Source of the DNA: an uncultured Spongiibacteraceae bacterium
Lineage (GTDB): Bacteria; Pseudomonadota; Gammaproteobacteria; Pseudomonadales; Dasaniaceae
Length of the DNA: 6,910 bases
Assembly (NCBI GenBank): GCA_937969395.1
Contig: CALBVI010000086.1
Coordinates: forward strand, 1 to 6,910
Reading direction: 5' to 3'
This document shows, piece after piece, positions 1-5,810 of the stretch. Position 1 is the stretch's first letter. Each line of letters begins with the position of its first letter. The position numbers were made by a program, and so were the translations under genes. The notes beneath the pieces were generated by a model. That model saw only the letters and a program-made list of their open reading frames with translations. It made no database searches and was not told the DNA's origin.

Positions 1-317
1 GAAGTAATAGGAATCACACTGCGAGCAAATACCCAGGGTTGCCCCTGACATAGCAGGATAACTTCGCGCACGATAGCCTGTTCGCGATCTCCCATTTGCA
101 ATAATCTCCGCTCAGATTGCCTTGGTCGTTGCCATTGCTGCGAAACGACTTGGACTTTGAGATCACCACCACTGGCTTTAATGAGCCGCTGAGTCAGTGA
201 GCTGGAATCTAAGATCCACTGGCGAATTGAGTGAGGTAATTGTGCCGTAGTATAGTGATGATAATCCTGCCAAATCGATTCTTCAGGCTGGTATATAGAT
301 GAATTAACAGCGTACAA
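1..317 (-). CDS. ubiC: Chorismate lyase UbiC, N-terminal part (runs off the left edge)
   Basis: Chorismate--pyruvate lyase is cytosolic and splits chorismate into 4-hydroxybenzoate and pyruvate, the first committed step of ubiquinone synthesis. Only 105 codons lie in the window. The reverse strand reads QWILDSSSLTQRL (about residues 33-45), like the WL-D-SLT-R stretch of Pseudomonas UbiC. Then come IVREVILLC (82-90), holding R84, the equivalent of E. coli substrate-binding R76, and QPWVFARSVIP (93-103), matching E. coli EPWLAGRTVVP. The C-terminal half with the catalytic Glu is outside. No ATG or GTG gives a suitable start after the in-frame TAA near 381. I chose TTG at 317-315 because GGAAG (329-325) lies 7 bases ahead and the resulting N-terminus has the usual length. 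The gene is divergent from the rubredoxin reductase fusion; in Pseudomonas the ubiC and rubredoxin genes are also near each other. Identity is firm, the exact start less so. Confidence 0.9.
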   Translation of the reverse strand, partial: MYAVNSSIYQPEESIWQDYHHYTTAQLPHSIRQWILDSSSLTQRLIKASGGDLKVQVVSQQWQRPRQSERRLLQMGDREQAIVREVILLCQGQPWVFARSVIPIT

Positions 318-510
318 TGTCGGGCTTCCGGCGAGTTGGTGGATAGTTATTTGGCTGGTCTTGGTCTTGTATTGGCCTTATAGCCTAATGCTGACTGGTG
401 GCAGAATGCGACATACGCCGGTAAGTTGCAAGTGTTTAGCGTGGGCAGTTGTAGTCTCTCCATGTAGTTTCTTCATGTTGATTAAATAGTTTATAAGGTA
501 GTGGTGTGTA
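318..510. other. Divergent intergenic region between ubiC and the rubredoxin reductase gene
   Basis: These 193 bases separate two genes that read away from each other, so they must hold promoters for both. I can point to a plausible promoter only for ubiC, listed separately. On the rightward side there is TATAAG at 492-497, but a start site from it would fall almost on the ORF and its RBS, and no good -35 precedes it, so I do not call it. No open frame with coding character was seen. Confidence 0.6.
377..404 (-). promoter_or_regulatory. Candidate sigma-70 promoter for ubiC
   Basis: On the reverse strand a -35-like CTGCCA (404-399, 4 of 6 consensus bases) and a -10 TATAAG (382-377, 5 of 6) are 16 bases apart. 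Transcription would start near 370, giving a leader of about 50 bases before the TTG start. The -35 match is modest, so this is a candidate only. Confidence 0.35.
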
Positions 511-1866
511 ATGGGTCAGTGGGTGTGCATTGTTTGTAGTTGGGTTTATGACGCCGCGAAAGGTGACCCTGATTCAGGTATCGCGCCTGGGACTAAATGG
601 GAAGATATACCCGATGATTGGCTGTGCCCTGAGTGCGGGGTTGGCAAAGAAGACTTTGAATGGGTACCCAGTCCAGAGCAAGCTAGTGATGCGGACACTA
701 AAGATGCCGCAGCGCCTGTTGTCATCTTGGGTACAGGCTTGGCTGGTTATGGTGTAGCTAAAGAATTTCGTAAGCATGATAAAGAAACCGCGCTGACTAT
801 AATCACTGCTGACGACGGCCGTGCCTATTCTAAGCCCATGCTATCAACCGGTTATACCAAACAGGCGACTGCTGATGATTTAGCTCAAGCTGATGCCAGT
901 GCAATGGCCACGCAGCTTAACGCAACAATTCAGACAATGACTGCAGTGATCGATATTGATACCGATCGTCAGATCATTAAAACCAGTGATAGTGAAACAG
1001 TTATGCATTACAGCAAGCTTGTTTTGGCCATGGGTGCTAAAACGATCACTCCTCCTATTAAGGGCGATGCCCTCGATGATGTTTACTCGATAAATGACTT
1101 GCATGATTACGCTGCTTTCCAGCAGGCAGCTACGCAGAGCAATGCGAAAAAAATCTGCATTATTGGTGGTGGTTTAATCGGTTGTGAATATACCAATGAT
1201 TTAATAAACGGCGGCTTTGAAGTAGAGACGATTGACCCATTGGCCTATTGCCTGCCTACATTATTGCCAGAGGCGGCGGGTACTGCGGTACAGCGAGCGC
1301 TAGAAGAGAAGGGGGCCAAATTTCATTTTGGGTTGTCAGTCACAGAAGTCAATAAAACTAATAATGGCGTAGTGGTTAGCTTGAATAACAGTGACACCAT
1401 CAATGCTGATATGGTAATTTGTGCAGTTGGTGTGAAGCCCCGAATTGAACTTGCTGTTAAATCTGGGCTCGAAGTTAACCGAGGCATTGTAACGAACCGT
1501 TTGTTAGAAACCTCCGCCAATAATGTTTATGCCCTCGGTGACTGTGCTGAAGTTGCAGGCAACGTACTGGTTTATGTTGCGCCATTAATGGCTTGTGCGC
1601 GTGCTTTAGGCAAAACATTAGCGGGCGAACCGACATCAGTTAGTTATCCGGCGATGCCGGTGACTATTAAAACACCAGCTTGTCCGGTAGTAGTAAGCCC
1701 TGTTGCGAAAGATGCAGCAGGTAAATGGACTGTTGAAGTTGATGGCAATAATGTTGTTGCCCAGTTTCATAATCCTAAAGGCGATTTGATCGGCTTTGCG
1801 CTTACTGGAGAAGGTACTAAGCAAAGAATGCAGTTACAAAAACAATTACCCGCTATTATGGCTTAA
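511..1866 (+). CDS. Rubredoxin fused to rubredoxin reductase (FAD, NAD(P)H-dependent)
   Basis: A 451-residue cytosolic electron-transfer protein: the reductase part passes electrons from NAD(P)H through FAD to a rubredoxin, which hands them to an acceptor such as an AlkB-type alkane hydroxylase or an oxygen- or peroxide-reducing partner. Residues 1-52 are a rubredoxin domain with the four iron-binding cysteines C6, C9, C39 and C42 (CIVC and CPEC); the usual Gly after the first pair is Ser. After a short acidic, Ala-rich linker (about 53-68) comes the FAD-binding GTGLAG (74-79), the NAD(P)-binding GGGLIG (219-224) and the second FAD motif VYALGD (339-344), followed by a C-terminal domain as in rubredoxin reductases. 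There is no CxxxxC redox disulphide, so it is not a dithiol reductase. Rubredoxin reductase is about 380-390 residues and separate from rubredoxin in Pseudomonas; here they are fused. AAGG near 495-498 serves the ATG, with rather long spacing. The physiological acceptor cannot be told from this window. Confidence 0.9.
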   Translation: MGQWVCIVCSWVYDAAKGDPDSGIAPGTKWEDIPDDWLCPECGVGKEDFEWVPSPEQASDADTKDAAAPVVILGTGLAGYGVAKEFRKHDKETALTIITADDGRAYSKPMLSTGYTKQATADDLAQADASAMATQLNATIQTMTAVIDIDTDRQIIKTSDSETVMHYSKLVLAMGAKTITPPIKGDALDDVYSINDLHDYAAFQQAATQSNAKKICIIGGGLIGCEYTNDLINGGFEVETIDPLAYCLPTLLPEAAGTAVQRALEEKGAKFHFGLSVTEVNKTNNGVVVSLNNSDTINADMVICAVGVKPRIELAVKSGLEVNRGIVTNRLLETSANNVYALGDCAEVAGNVLVYVAPLMACARALGKTLAGEPTSVSYPAMPVTIKTPACPVVVSPVAKDAAGKWTVEVDGNNVVAQFHNPKGDLIGFALTGEGTKQRMQLQKQLPAIMA

Positions 1867-1890
1867 AGCATTAATAGCGTAATTACATGG

Positions 1891-1920
1891 TTGTCTTGTT
1901 AAATAATTTTAGTAAGACAA
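1891..1920 (+). promoter_or_regulatory. Stem-loop between rubredoxin reductase and HU genes
   Basis: TTGTCTT (1891-1897) pairs with AAGACAA (1914-1920), and the pairing continues inward through two G-U pairs and four A-U pairs, giving a 13-pair stem with a four-base loop. No T-run follows, so it is not a standard terminator. It may protect the 3' end of the upstream mRNA or sit in the HU leader. Function is inferred only from position. Confidence 0.4.
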
Positions 1921-1939
1921 AATATTAGTGAAAAGCAAA

Positions 1940-1944
1940 AAGGA
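1940..1944 (+). promoter_or_regulatory. Shine-Dalgarno site fixing the HU start
   Basis: AAGGA lies 7 bases before the ATG at 1952. It supports that ATG over the in-frame GTG at 1928, which would add eight residues that HU proteins lack. Confidence 0.8.
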
Positions 1945-1951
1945 AATAATT

Positions 1952-2227
1952 ATGCGTAAACCCGACTTAGCCGCAATCATTGCCGACAAAGCAGATATTC
2001 CAGCTGGCAAAGCTAACGACGTGCTATCAGCTATTTTAGATGAGATTACTAATTCATTGAGCCGTGAAGAATCAGTGAGTTTAATTGGTTTTGGAACGTT
2101 TGAAGTTCGTCACCGTAATGCTCGTACCGGTAAAAACCCACAAACCGGTGAGCCATTACAAATTGCAGCAAGTAACACCGTTGGCTTTAAGCCCGGTAAA
2201 GCATTAAAAGGATCTGTAAATCAGTAG
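1952..2227 (+). CDS. HU-family nucleoid DNA-binding protein
   Basis: A 91-residue histone-like protein that dimerises, bends DNA with its beta-arms and helps organise the nucleoid. The HU/IHF signature is complete at residues 46-66: GFGTFEV, then RNARTGKNPQTGE with the intercalating proline P63 at the arm tip. The N-terminal helices (RKPDLAAIIADKADI) and the C-terminal FKPGKALK are typical. The length equals the family norm of about 90. The start was set by the AAGGA site and by family length. From memory it closely resembles the HU-like protein encoded next to rubredoxin reductase in Pseudomonas aeruginosa (PA5348 region), so the pairing appears conserved. It may belong to a secondary HU class rather than the main HupA/HupB. 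It lies 85 bases after the reductase gene and ends 15 bases before a strong terminator. I found no convincing promoter of its own. Confidence 0.93.
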   Translation: MRKPDLAAIIADKADIPAGKANDVLSAILDEITNSLSREESVSLIGFGTFEVRHRNARTGKNPQTGEPLQIAASNTVGFKPGKALKGSVNQ

Positions 2228-2242
2228 TCCTTGATGCTGTGC

Positions 2243-2279
2243 AAAAACGGATGATAGTTAACTATCATCCGTTTTTTTT
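2243..2279 (+). terminator. Strong intrinsic terminator after the HU gene
   Basis: A perfect inverted repeat, 17 bases per arm (2243-2259 and 2260-2276), centred on GTTAAC, runs straight into a T8 tract (2272-2279). The outer A:T pairs overlap the T tract. An A5 run on the left flank could let it act on the opposite strand too, but no leftward gene needs it here. It separates the rubredoxin reductase/HU block from the genes to the right. Confidence 0.93.
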
Positions 2280-2328
2280 GCTTTTTAAAAACTGCCATGA
2301 TGCATAAATAGTATAAGAAATAAATAAT

Positions 2329-2913
2329 ATGAGCGATTCAGTAGAGCCAACATCTAATTCAACACAGACCATTGATCCGATAAAAGCCACCCAGCATTGG
2401 TTGGATACAATGGTGGTAGGTTTAAATTTATGCCCCTTTGCCGCGCCTGTTGTTAATACCGATGCCTTAAAAATGGTTAATTCATCAGCGACAGATGTAG
2501 AGGCAATTATCACCGAGGTGTTAATGCAGTTAGATTTAATACAGCAGGCTGATGAAACTGAAATCAGTACCAGCTTACTTATTTTTAGCGCGGCATTAGA
2601 AAATTTCGACGATTATTGGGGGGCAGTAGAATTGGCAGAAGAGTTATTGCATGAGGCGGGGTTAGCGGAAATGATTCAAATTGCTAGCTTTCATCCCGAT
2701 TACTGCTTTGAAGGTGTTGAGCAAGATGACGTCAGTAATTACACCAATCGCTCCCCTTATCCTATGATGCATTTTATTCGTGAGGCACAGCTAAGCCGTG
2801 CATTACAGAATTACCCTGACCCAGAAAACATTCCAACAAGAAATATAGAGCGGCTGCAGCAGCTGGGTAAAGAAGAAATATTAAAGCGCTTGAAAATGCC
2901 ATCATCTAAATAA
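2329..2913 (+). CDS. DUF1415 family protein, conserved, function unknown
   Basis: A 194-residue protein without signal peptide or membrane segment, so probably cytosolic. It carries the hallmarks of the DUF1415 family of proteobacteria: HWLDTMVVGLNLCPFA (23-38, with C35), IASFHPDY (118-125, with H122 and D124) and NYTNRSPYPMMHFIRE (137-152). Conserved Cys, His and Asp residues in these motifs suggest a catalytic or metal site, but no activity is known to me and none is claimed. The length is normal for the family. The ATG at 2329 has only a weak purine-rich site (AAGAAA, 2315-2320) ahead; no later start would keep the first motif. It follows the HU terminator, so needs its own promoter; TATAAG at 2312-2317 is too close to the start to be convincing and has no -35. 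The next gene is 77 bases downstream and need not be co-transcribed. Confidence 0.88.
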   Translation: MSDSVEPTSNSTQTIDPIKATQHWLDTMVVGLNLCPFAAPVVNTDALKMVNSSATDVEAIITEVLMQLDLIQQADETEISTSLLIFSAALENFDDYWGAVELAEELLHEAGLAEMIQIASFHPDYCFEGVEQDDVSNYTNRSPYPMMHFIREAQLSRALQNYPDPENIPTRNIERLQQLGKEEILKRLKMPSSK

Positions 2914-2979
2914 GTGAAATAAGTAACTTATGCCGTTATGATGATGACCGTATTATCACTGACACCTAATCAATCGTGC

Positions 2980-2983
2980 AGGT
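2980..2983 (+). promoter_or_regulatory. Shine-Dalgarno site fixing the symporter start
   Basis: AGGT lies 7 bases before the ATG at 2991 and supports it over the in-frame GTG at 2976, which has no comparable site. Confidence 0.65.
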
Positions 2984-2990
2984 AACAATA

Positions 2991-4271
2991 ATGAAAAAAT
3001 TAGCATTGCATTGGCAAATAATTATCGCGATTGGTTTGGCTGTTGCCGCCGGCATGATGAGTGGGACCGATGCTAGCGTATTAGGTATTTCTATTTATGC
3101 GATTTACACTTTTATCGGCACATTGTTTCTCAATGCCTTAAAAATGATTATTGTACCGCTCGTGCTCTCATCCATTATTACCGGCATCTCCGGTATTGGC
3201 AGCAACGAAAATTTAGGTAGGCTTGGCGGCAAAACAATTCTTTTTTATGCCACAACAAGTTTATTAGCTATTTTAGTCGGTTTAGCAGCGGTTAATATTA
3301 CCAGCCCAGGTATTGTTGATGGTATGCCCGCCGCTGAGCAGCTAAACCTTTCAACCAATGCAGCAGATTTAGCTGCCGTGCAAGAAAAGGTTGAAGGTCG
3401 CAGTGCCAGTGATATTAGCGATGTGTTTTTACGTATGATCCCCACTAATATAGTTGATGCTGCTGCTCAAGGACAAATGCTAGGGTTGATATTTTTTGCC
3501 TTGCTATTCGGTTTTTTTATGACGCGTATTGGTAAGGATCAACGCAAAGTACTCAAAGATTTTTGGCAGGGCGTTTTTGAAACCATGATGTTGATTACCA
3601 TGTGGGTGATGAAGTTCGCTCCCATCGGTGTTTTTGGTTTGGTGGCTAAAACAGTAGCAGCAACCGGCTTCGCTGCTTTTCAGCCATTGCTGATTTTCTT
3701 TTTTACCACGCTTGTGGCACTGGCCATTCACGCATTTATTACCCTGCCTATTTTATTAAAAATGGTTGGTGGGGTGAGTCCTCCTTTATTCCTTAAAAAA
3801 ATGTTTCCCGTTATGCTAACGGCATTTTCTACTGCTTCTAGCTCCGCCACATTGCCATTAACTTTAGAGACCGTCGAAAAAGAAGTAGGTGTCAGCAATC
3901 GCACAACAAGTTTTGTATTACCATTGGGTGCAACTATTAATATGGATGGCACCGCACTGTATGAATGTGTTGCCGCTATGTTTATTGCACAGGCCTACGG
4001 TATAGAGTTGAGTTTTGTTCAGCAATTTACTGTTGTGATGGTTGCGCTGTTAACGTCCATTGGGGTTGCTGGTATTCCGGCGGCCAGCTTGGTGGCGATT
4101 ACCGTTATCCTCGGTGTCATTGGCCTGCCATTAGAGGGCTTAGGTTTATTGTTAGTGACAGACAGAATACTGGATATGTTGCGTACAGCGGTAAATGTTT
4201 ATAGTGATTCCTGCGGGGCGGTTATTATCGCTCGAACAGAAGGTGAGGAGACCCGTGTTGCGGCTCAATAA
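2991..4271 (+). CDS. Dicarboxylate/acidic amino acid:cation symporter (DAACS/SDF family)
   Basis: A 426-residue inner-membrane secondary transporter of the glutamate transporter (GltPh/GltP/DctA) family, which imports glutamate, aspartate or C4-dicarboxylates with Na+ or H+. It has several hydrophobic segments from residue 5 on, a serine-rich hairpin motif STASSSATLP (280-289), NMDGT (317-321, cation site), a second hairpin with GVAGIPAASLV (358-368), and the last-helix motif D391-x3-D395-x2-R398-T-x2-N402-x3-D406. These align with GltPh D390, D394, R397, N401 and D405. The conserved arginine, replaced in neutral amino acid carriers, points to an acidic substrate. NMDGT and the two aspartates fit Na+ coupling, but the ion cannot be proven by eye. 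Length is typical. The last 17 bases overlap the next gene, suggesting coupled translation. TATTAT at 2951-2956 could be a -10, without a clear -35. Confidence 0.93.
   Translation: MKKLALHWQIIIAIGLAVAAGMMSGTDASVLGISIYAIYTFIGTLFLNALKMIIVPLVLSSIITGISGIGSNENLGRLGGKTILFYATTSLLAILVGLAAVNITSPGIVDGMPAAEQLNLSTNAADLAAVQEKVEGRSASDISDVFLRMIPTNIVDAAAQGQMLGLIFFALLFGFFMTRIGKDQRKVLKDFWQGVFETMMLITMWVMKFAPIGVFGLVAKTVAATGFAAFQPLLIFFFTTLVALAIHAFITLPILLKMVGGVSPPLFLKKMFPVMLTAFSTASSSATLPLTLETVEKEVGVSNRTTSFVLPLGATINMDGTALYECVAAMFIAQAYGIELSFVQQFTVVMVALLTSIGVAGIPAASLVAITVILGVIGLPLEGLGLLLVTDRILDMLRTAVNVYSDSCGAVIIARTEGEETRVAAQ
4241..4250 (+). promoter_or_regulatory. Purine-rich ribosome-binding site inside the symporter gene
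   Basis: AGGTGAGGAG, near the end of the symporter coding sequence, lies just before GTG 4255 and TTG 4258 in another frame. It is the only good Shine-Dalgarno near the start of the next gene; the ATG at 4282 is preceded by A-rich sequence without one. Confidence 0.65.
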
Positions 4272-5097
4272 AAAACAGCTTATGTCATTTCGGTTTGCGA
4301 TTATATTTTTTACCTTGCTGTGCCTATGTCTGAAATCGACGATGAGTTTGGCGCAAGATAAAGATGATAGCTTGAAAAATAACTTGCGCTTATTAAATTG
4401 GTTAATGATTAGCGACAGTATTGTCCAAGTAGATGCATTAATAGAACAGCATGCCAGCCAACAGTCCTTATTATTAAGCGAGTTATCGCTAACAGACCAA
4501 CAAGTTCAACAGTTGAAACAACAGCTGAGTACTTATAGCGGCTCAGCCGTTATTAATGAAAGTGTTCAGCGTTACTTTATTAAAAATTCACCGGCAACGA
4601 GTGACGCGGCGGTAAAAATTTTATCGGAGGGGATGCCACTTAGAGCGCGCAATTTTGATGTTGTCTGGCTGATGTCCTCCGTTGAGCAGAAGTGGCAGGC
4701 CTACCAACAAACTATGATCGATAACCCGCCATCGGAGGGGCGTCGAGCATTACTTCAGCGGCTTGATCAAGCTATGCAAACCTCAGCAATAGCGGCGTTA
4801 ATACAAACTGAAATTGATACCACCGTTAGAGTTGTTGCTGCGCAAATGGCCGATCAACCAGCCCCTGCGATTATTGCTAGCCTCATTAAACAGCAATACG
4901 AAGAGCGGCAGAAATATCTAGAAACTAAAATTATCGACCTGCATTTGTTCAGTTACCGCTATATGAAAGATGCGGAACTATTGACCTATGTTGAGCAGAT
5001 GGAAATGCCGAGCATACAAGCATTGGTTGATGTCGCGCAGAGCGGCCTACAGCAGGCGCTTGTGAATTCGCGGTTTAAGGCCCTAGACAAGAATTAG
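4255..5097 (+). CDS. Exported helix-rich protein of unknown function, coupled to the symporter
   Basis: About 280 residues. With the GTG at 4255 the N-terminus is MLRLNKKQLMSFR, then a hydrophobic stretch FAIIFFTLLCLCL, then KSTMSLAQ-DKDD, where SLA is a fair signal peptidase I site (cut near residue 34). The mature protein should be periplasmic. It is Gln-, Leu- and Ala-rich with long amphipathic stretches, little sign of beta structure and no Cys after the signal, so it is probably all helical. The C-terminal part (FSYRYMKDAELLTYVEQMEMPS and on) faintly recalls the DUF2059 pattern of a Tyr/Leu-rich helix pair, but that is a weak impression. I do not otherwise recognise it. The start could be GTG 4255, TTG 4258 (better spacing) or ATG 4282 (no RBS); all keep the signal peptide. 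It overlaps the symporter by 17 bases, suggesting joint expression. No terminator was found after it. Confidence 0.75.
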   Translation: MLRLNKKQLMSFRFAIIFFTLLCLCLKSTMSLAQDKDDSLKNNLRLLNWLMISDSIVQVDALIEQHASQQSLLLSELSLTDQQVQQLKQQLSTYSGSAVINESVQRYFIKNSPATSDAAVKILSEGMPLRARNFDVVWLMSSVEQKWQAYQQTMIDNPPSEGRRALLQRLDQAMQTSAIAALIQTEIDTTVRVVAAQMADQPAPAIIASLIKQQYEERQKYLETKIIDLHLFSYRYMKDAELLTYVEQMEMPSIQALVDVAQSGLQQALVNSRFKALDKN

Positions 5098-5230
5098 ATC
5101 TATTTTGTTCTTTTCTATAAAGTGCGTTGCAATCGCCTTCTGCCTTGAGCAGCAGCGCCAAGTTTCTATGTGTGTCTGCGTCAAAAAATCATAAAGCCCT
5201 TTTCCCCTAGGTAAAAACCTGCCGTTAAAA

Positions 5231-5246
5231 TGACAAATTATTGTCA
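5231..5246. promoter_or_regulatory. 16-bp inverted repeat, candidate activator site
   Basis: TGACAA-ATTA-TTGTCA is a perfect 6-base inverted repeat with a 4-base spacer. Its centre lies about 132 bases upstream of the start predicted from the sigma-54 element, the usual distance for an enhancer-binding protein. The motif does not match the NtrC or FleQ sites I know, so the protein that binds is unknown. Confidence 0.45.
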
Positions 5247-5287
5247 AAGCGCTTATCGTTGAGTCATTTTCCAGCTTTAATAAACTC

Positions 5288-5303
5288 TTATATTGCAATA
5301 TAA
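5288..5303. repeat. 16-bp AT-rich perfect palindrome
   Basis: TTATATTGCAATATAA is self-complementary over all 16 bases, centred about 75 bases before the predicted sigma-54 start. It touches the left end of the IHF consensus and may simply be the A/T-rich flank that IHF sites often have, or a separate operator. Confidence 0.4.
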
Positions 5304-5315
5304 ATCAATAGGTTA
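5303..5315 (+). promoter_or_regulatory. IHF-binding consensus
   Basis: AATCAATAGGTTA matches WATCAA-N4-TTR at all nine defined positions, with an A/T-rich flank to the left. It is centred near -62 of the sigma-54 promoter, between that promoter and the inverted repeat at 5231-5246, where IHF usually bends DNA to bring activator and polymerase together. Confidence 0.6.
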
Positions 5316-5346
5316 CGTTGATTATGTGGTGTGATAGGTTAGGTTG
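5308..5346 (+). repeat. Pair of 13-bp direct repeats
   Basis: ATAGGTTACGTTG (5308-5320) and ATAGGTTAGGTTG (5334-5346) differ at one base and start 26 bases apart, about two and a half helical turns. The first overlaps the IHF consensus, the second overlaps the -24 element. They could be sites for a competing regulator, or chance. Confidence 0.45.
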
Positions 5347-5360
5347 GCACGGTTGCTGCT
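5345..5360 (+). promoter_or_regulatory. Sigma-54 (RpoN) -24/-12 promoter
   Basis: TGGCACG-GTTG-CTGCT matches the consensus TGGCACG-N4-TTGCW at 11 of 12 defined bases; the single mismatch is C for the first T of the -12 box. The invariant GG (5346-5347) and GC (5358-5359) have the exact required spacing. Transcription should begin near 5371, giving a leader of about 48 bases before the ATG at 5419. Such promoters need an ATP-dependent activator bound upstream. Confidence 0.72.
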
Positions 5361-5418
5361 TTATTAGGTTTATCGTTAATAAAAAATAGCCAAATAGAGT
5401 TAAGTAGGAGTTGTCGAT

Positions 5419-5691
5419 ATGATGCGCGAGCCAATGTTAGAGAGCCACATGAACAATCTACAAGCCAGTATTCAGTGGGCACAGTATCAAGATGATATTG
5501 ATGTGCTTAATATGGCGCGAACGACTATGGATCAGCTTATTCATTTTATAACTACCCTGCCAGAATCACAGCAGCAAGACGCCTATCAAAGTGTTGATAG
5601 TGTATTGCCGATGGAGTGGCCAATATGGATGGAAGCTTGTCGTTATAGCGATTCAGAGCAGCCTTCTGATCAAACCGTGGTATTACATTGA
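5419..5691 (+). CDS. Small 90-residue protein of unknown function behind a sigma-54 promoter
   Basis: A soluble, acidic-looking, probably helical protein without signal peptide or membrane segment, and with a single Cys (in EACRYSD). Residues about 8-48 (ESHMNNLQASIQWAQYQDD and on) look like two amphipathic helices, followed by a Trp-rich EWPIWMEACR stretch and a polar tail. I do not recognise a family. It is judged real because AGGAG (5406-5410) lies 8 bases before the ATG, a sigma-54 type promoter precedes it at the right distance, and a clean intrinsic terminator follows 32 bases after the stop. ATG 5422 is an alternative start with poorer spacing. The gene appears monocistronic. Sigma-54 control suggests expression under a specific signal such as nitrogen, motility, surface or envelope conditions; which one cannot be read from the sequence. 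Confidence 0.72.
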   Translation: MMREPMLESHMNNLQASIQWAQYQDDIDVLNMARTTMDQLIHFITTLPESQQQDAYQSVDSVLPMEWPIWMEACRYSDSEQPSDQTVVLH

Positions 5692-5723
5692 TTTGATGCG
5701 GTCGTACAAAACGAGTTGTAATG

Positions 5724-5752
5724 AAAAAGGGCGATTTTATCGCCCTTTTTTT
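5724..5752 (+). terminator. Intrinsic terminator after the 90-residue gene
   Basis: GGGCGA (5729-5734) pairs with TCGCCC (5740-5745), extended by A5 (5724-5728) with T5 (5746-5750), around a five-base loop TTTTA. The run of T continues to 5752. It closes the 90-residue gene as a single-gene transcript. Confidence 0.92.
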
Positions 5753-5810
5753 CGTCTCAAGGAAATGGTTAAATCAAGTCCTGCAAGTAAAAGAACACAG
5801 GGCCGTTTGA

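Larger units (their letters stand above)
5098..5418. other. 321-bp intergenic region, upstream control region of the 90-residue gene
   Basis: No credible coding sequence: the open frame on the reverse strand here has no RBS and no family character. The right half carries regulatory signals listed separately: an inverted repeat at 5231-5246, an AT-rich palindrome at 5288-5303, an IHF consensus at 5303-5315, a direct repeat pair at 5308-5346 and a sigma-54 type promoter at 5345-5360. In the left part (5098-5230) I see only weak short hairpins and no clear terminator for the upstream gene. Confidence 0.6.

Noticed and set aside
880..1104. Leftward open frames inside the rubredoxin reductase gene, and similar ones inside the symporter
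   Set aside because: Shadows of strongly supported genes, without RBS or family features.
1891..1920. Stem-loop as an intrinsic terminator of the reductase gene
   Set aside because: The stem is AT-rich with G-U pairs and no T-run follows.
1928..1951. GTG at 1928 as the start of the HU protein
   Set aside because: It would add eight residues not found in HU proteins; the ATG at 1952 has an AAGGA site at ideal distance.
2919..2931. Palindrome ATAAGT-A-ACTTAT after the DUF1415 gene
   Set aside because: Short, AT-rich and without a T-run; likely chance, and no regulator can be assigned.
2976..2990. GTG at 2976 as the symporter start
   Set aside because: Weaker RBS context than ATG 2991, and MKKLALHWQ is a typical N-terminus for the family.
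4195..4254. ATG at 4195 as the start of the exported protein
   Set aside because: It would put about 20 residues that overlap the symporter ahead of the signal peptide and has no RBS; GTG 4255 or TTG 4258 after the purine-rich site fits better.
5083..5298. Leftward open frame of 71 codons in the intergenic region
   Set aside because: No RBS, no recognisable sequence, and it overlaps the inverted repeat and palindrome of the control region.
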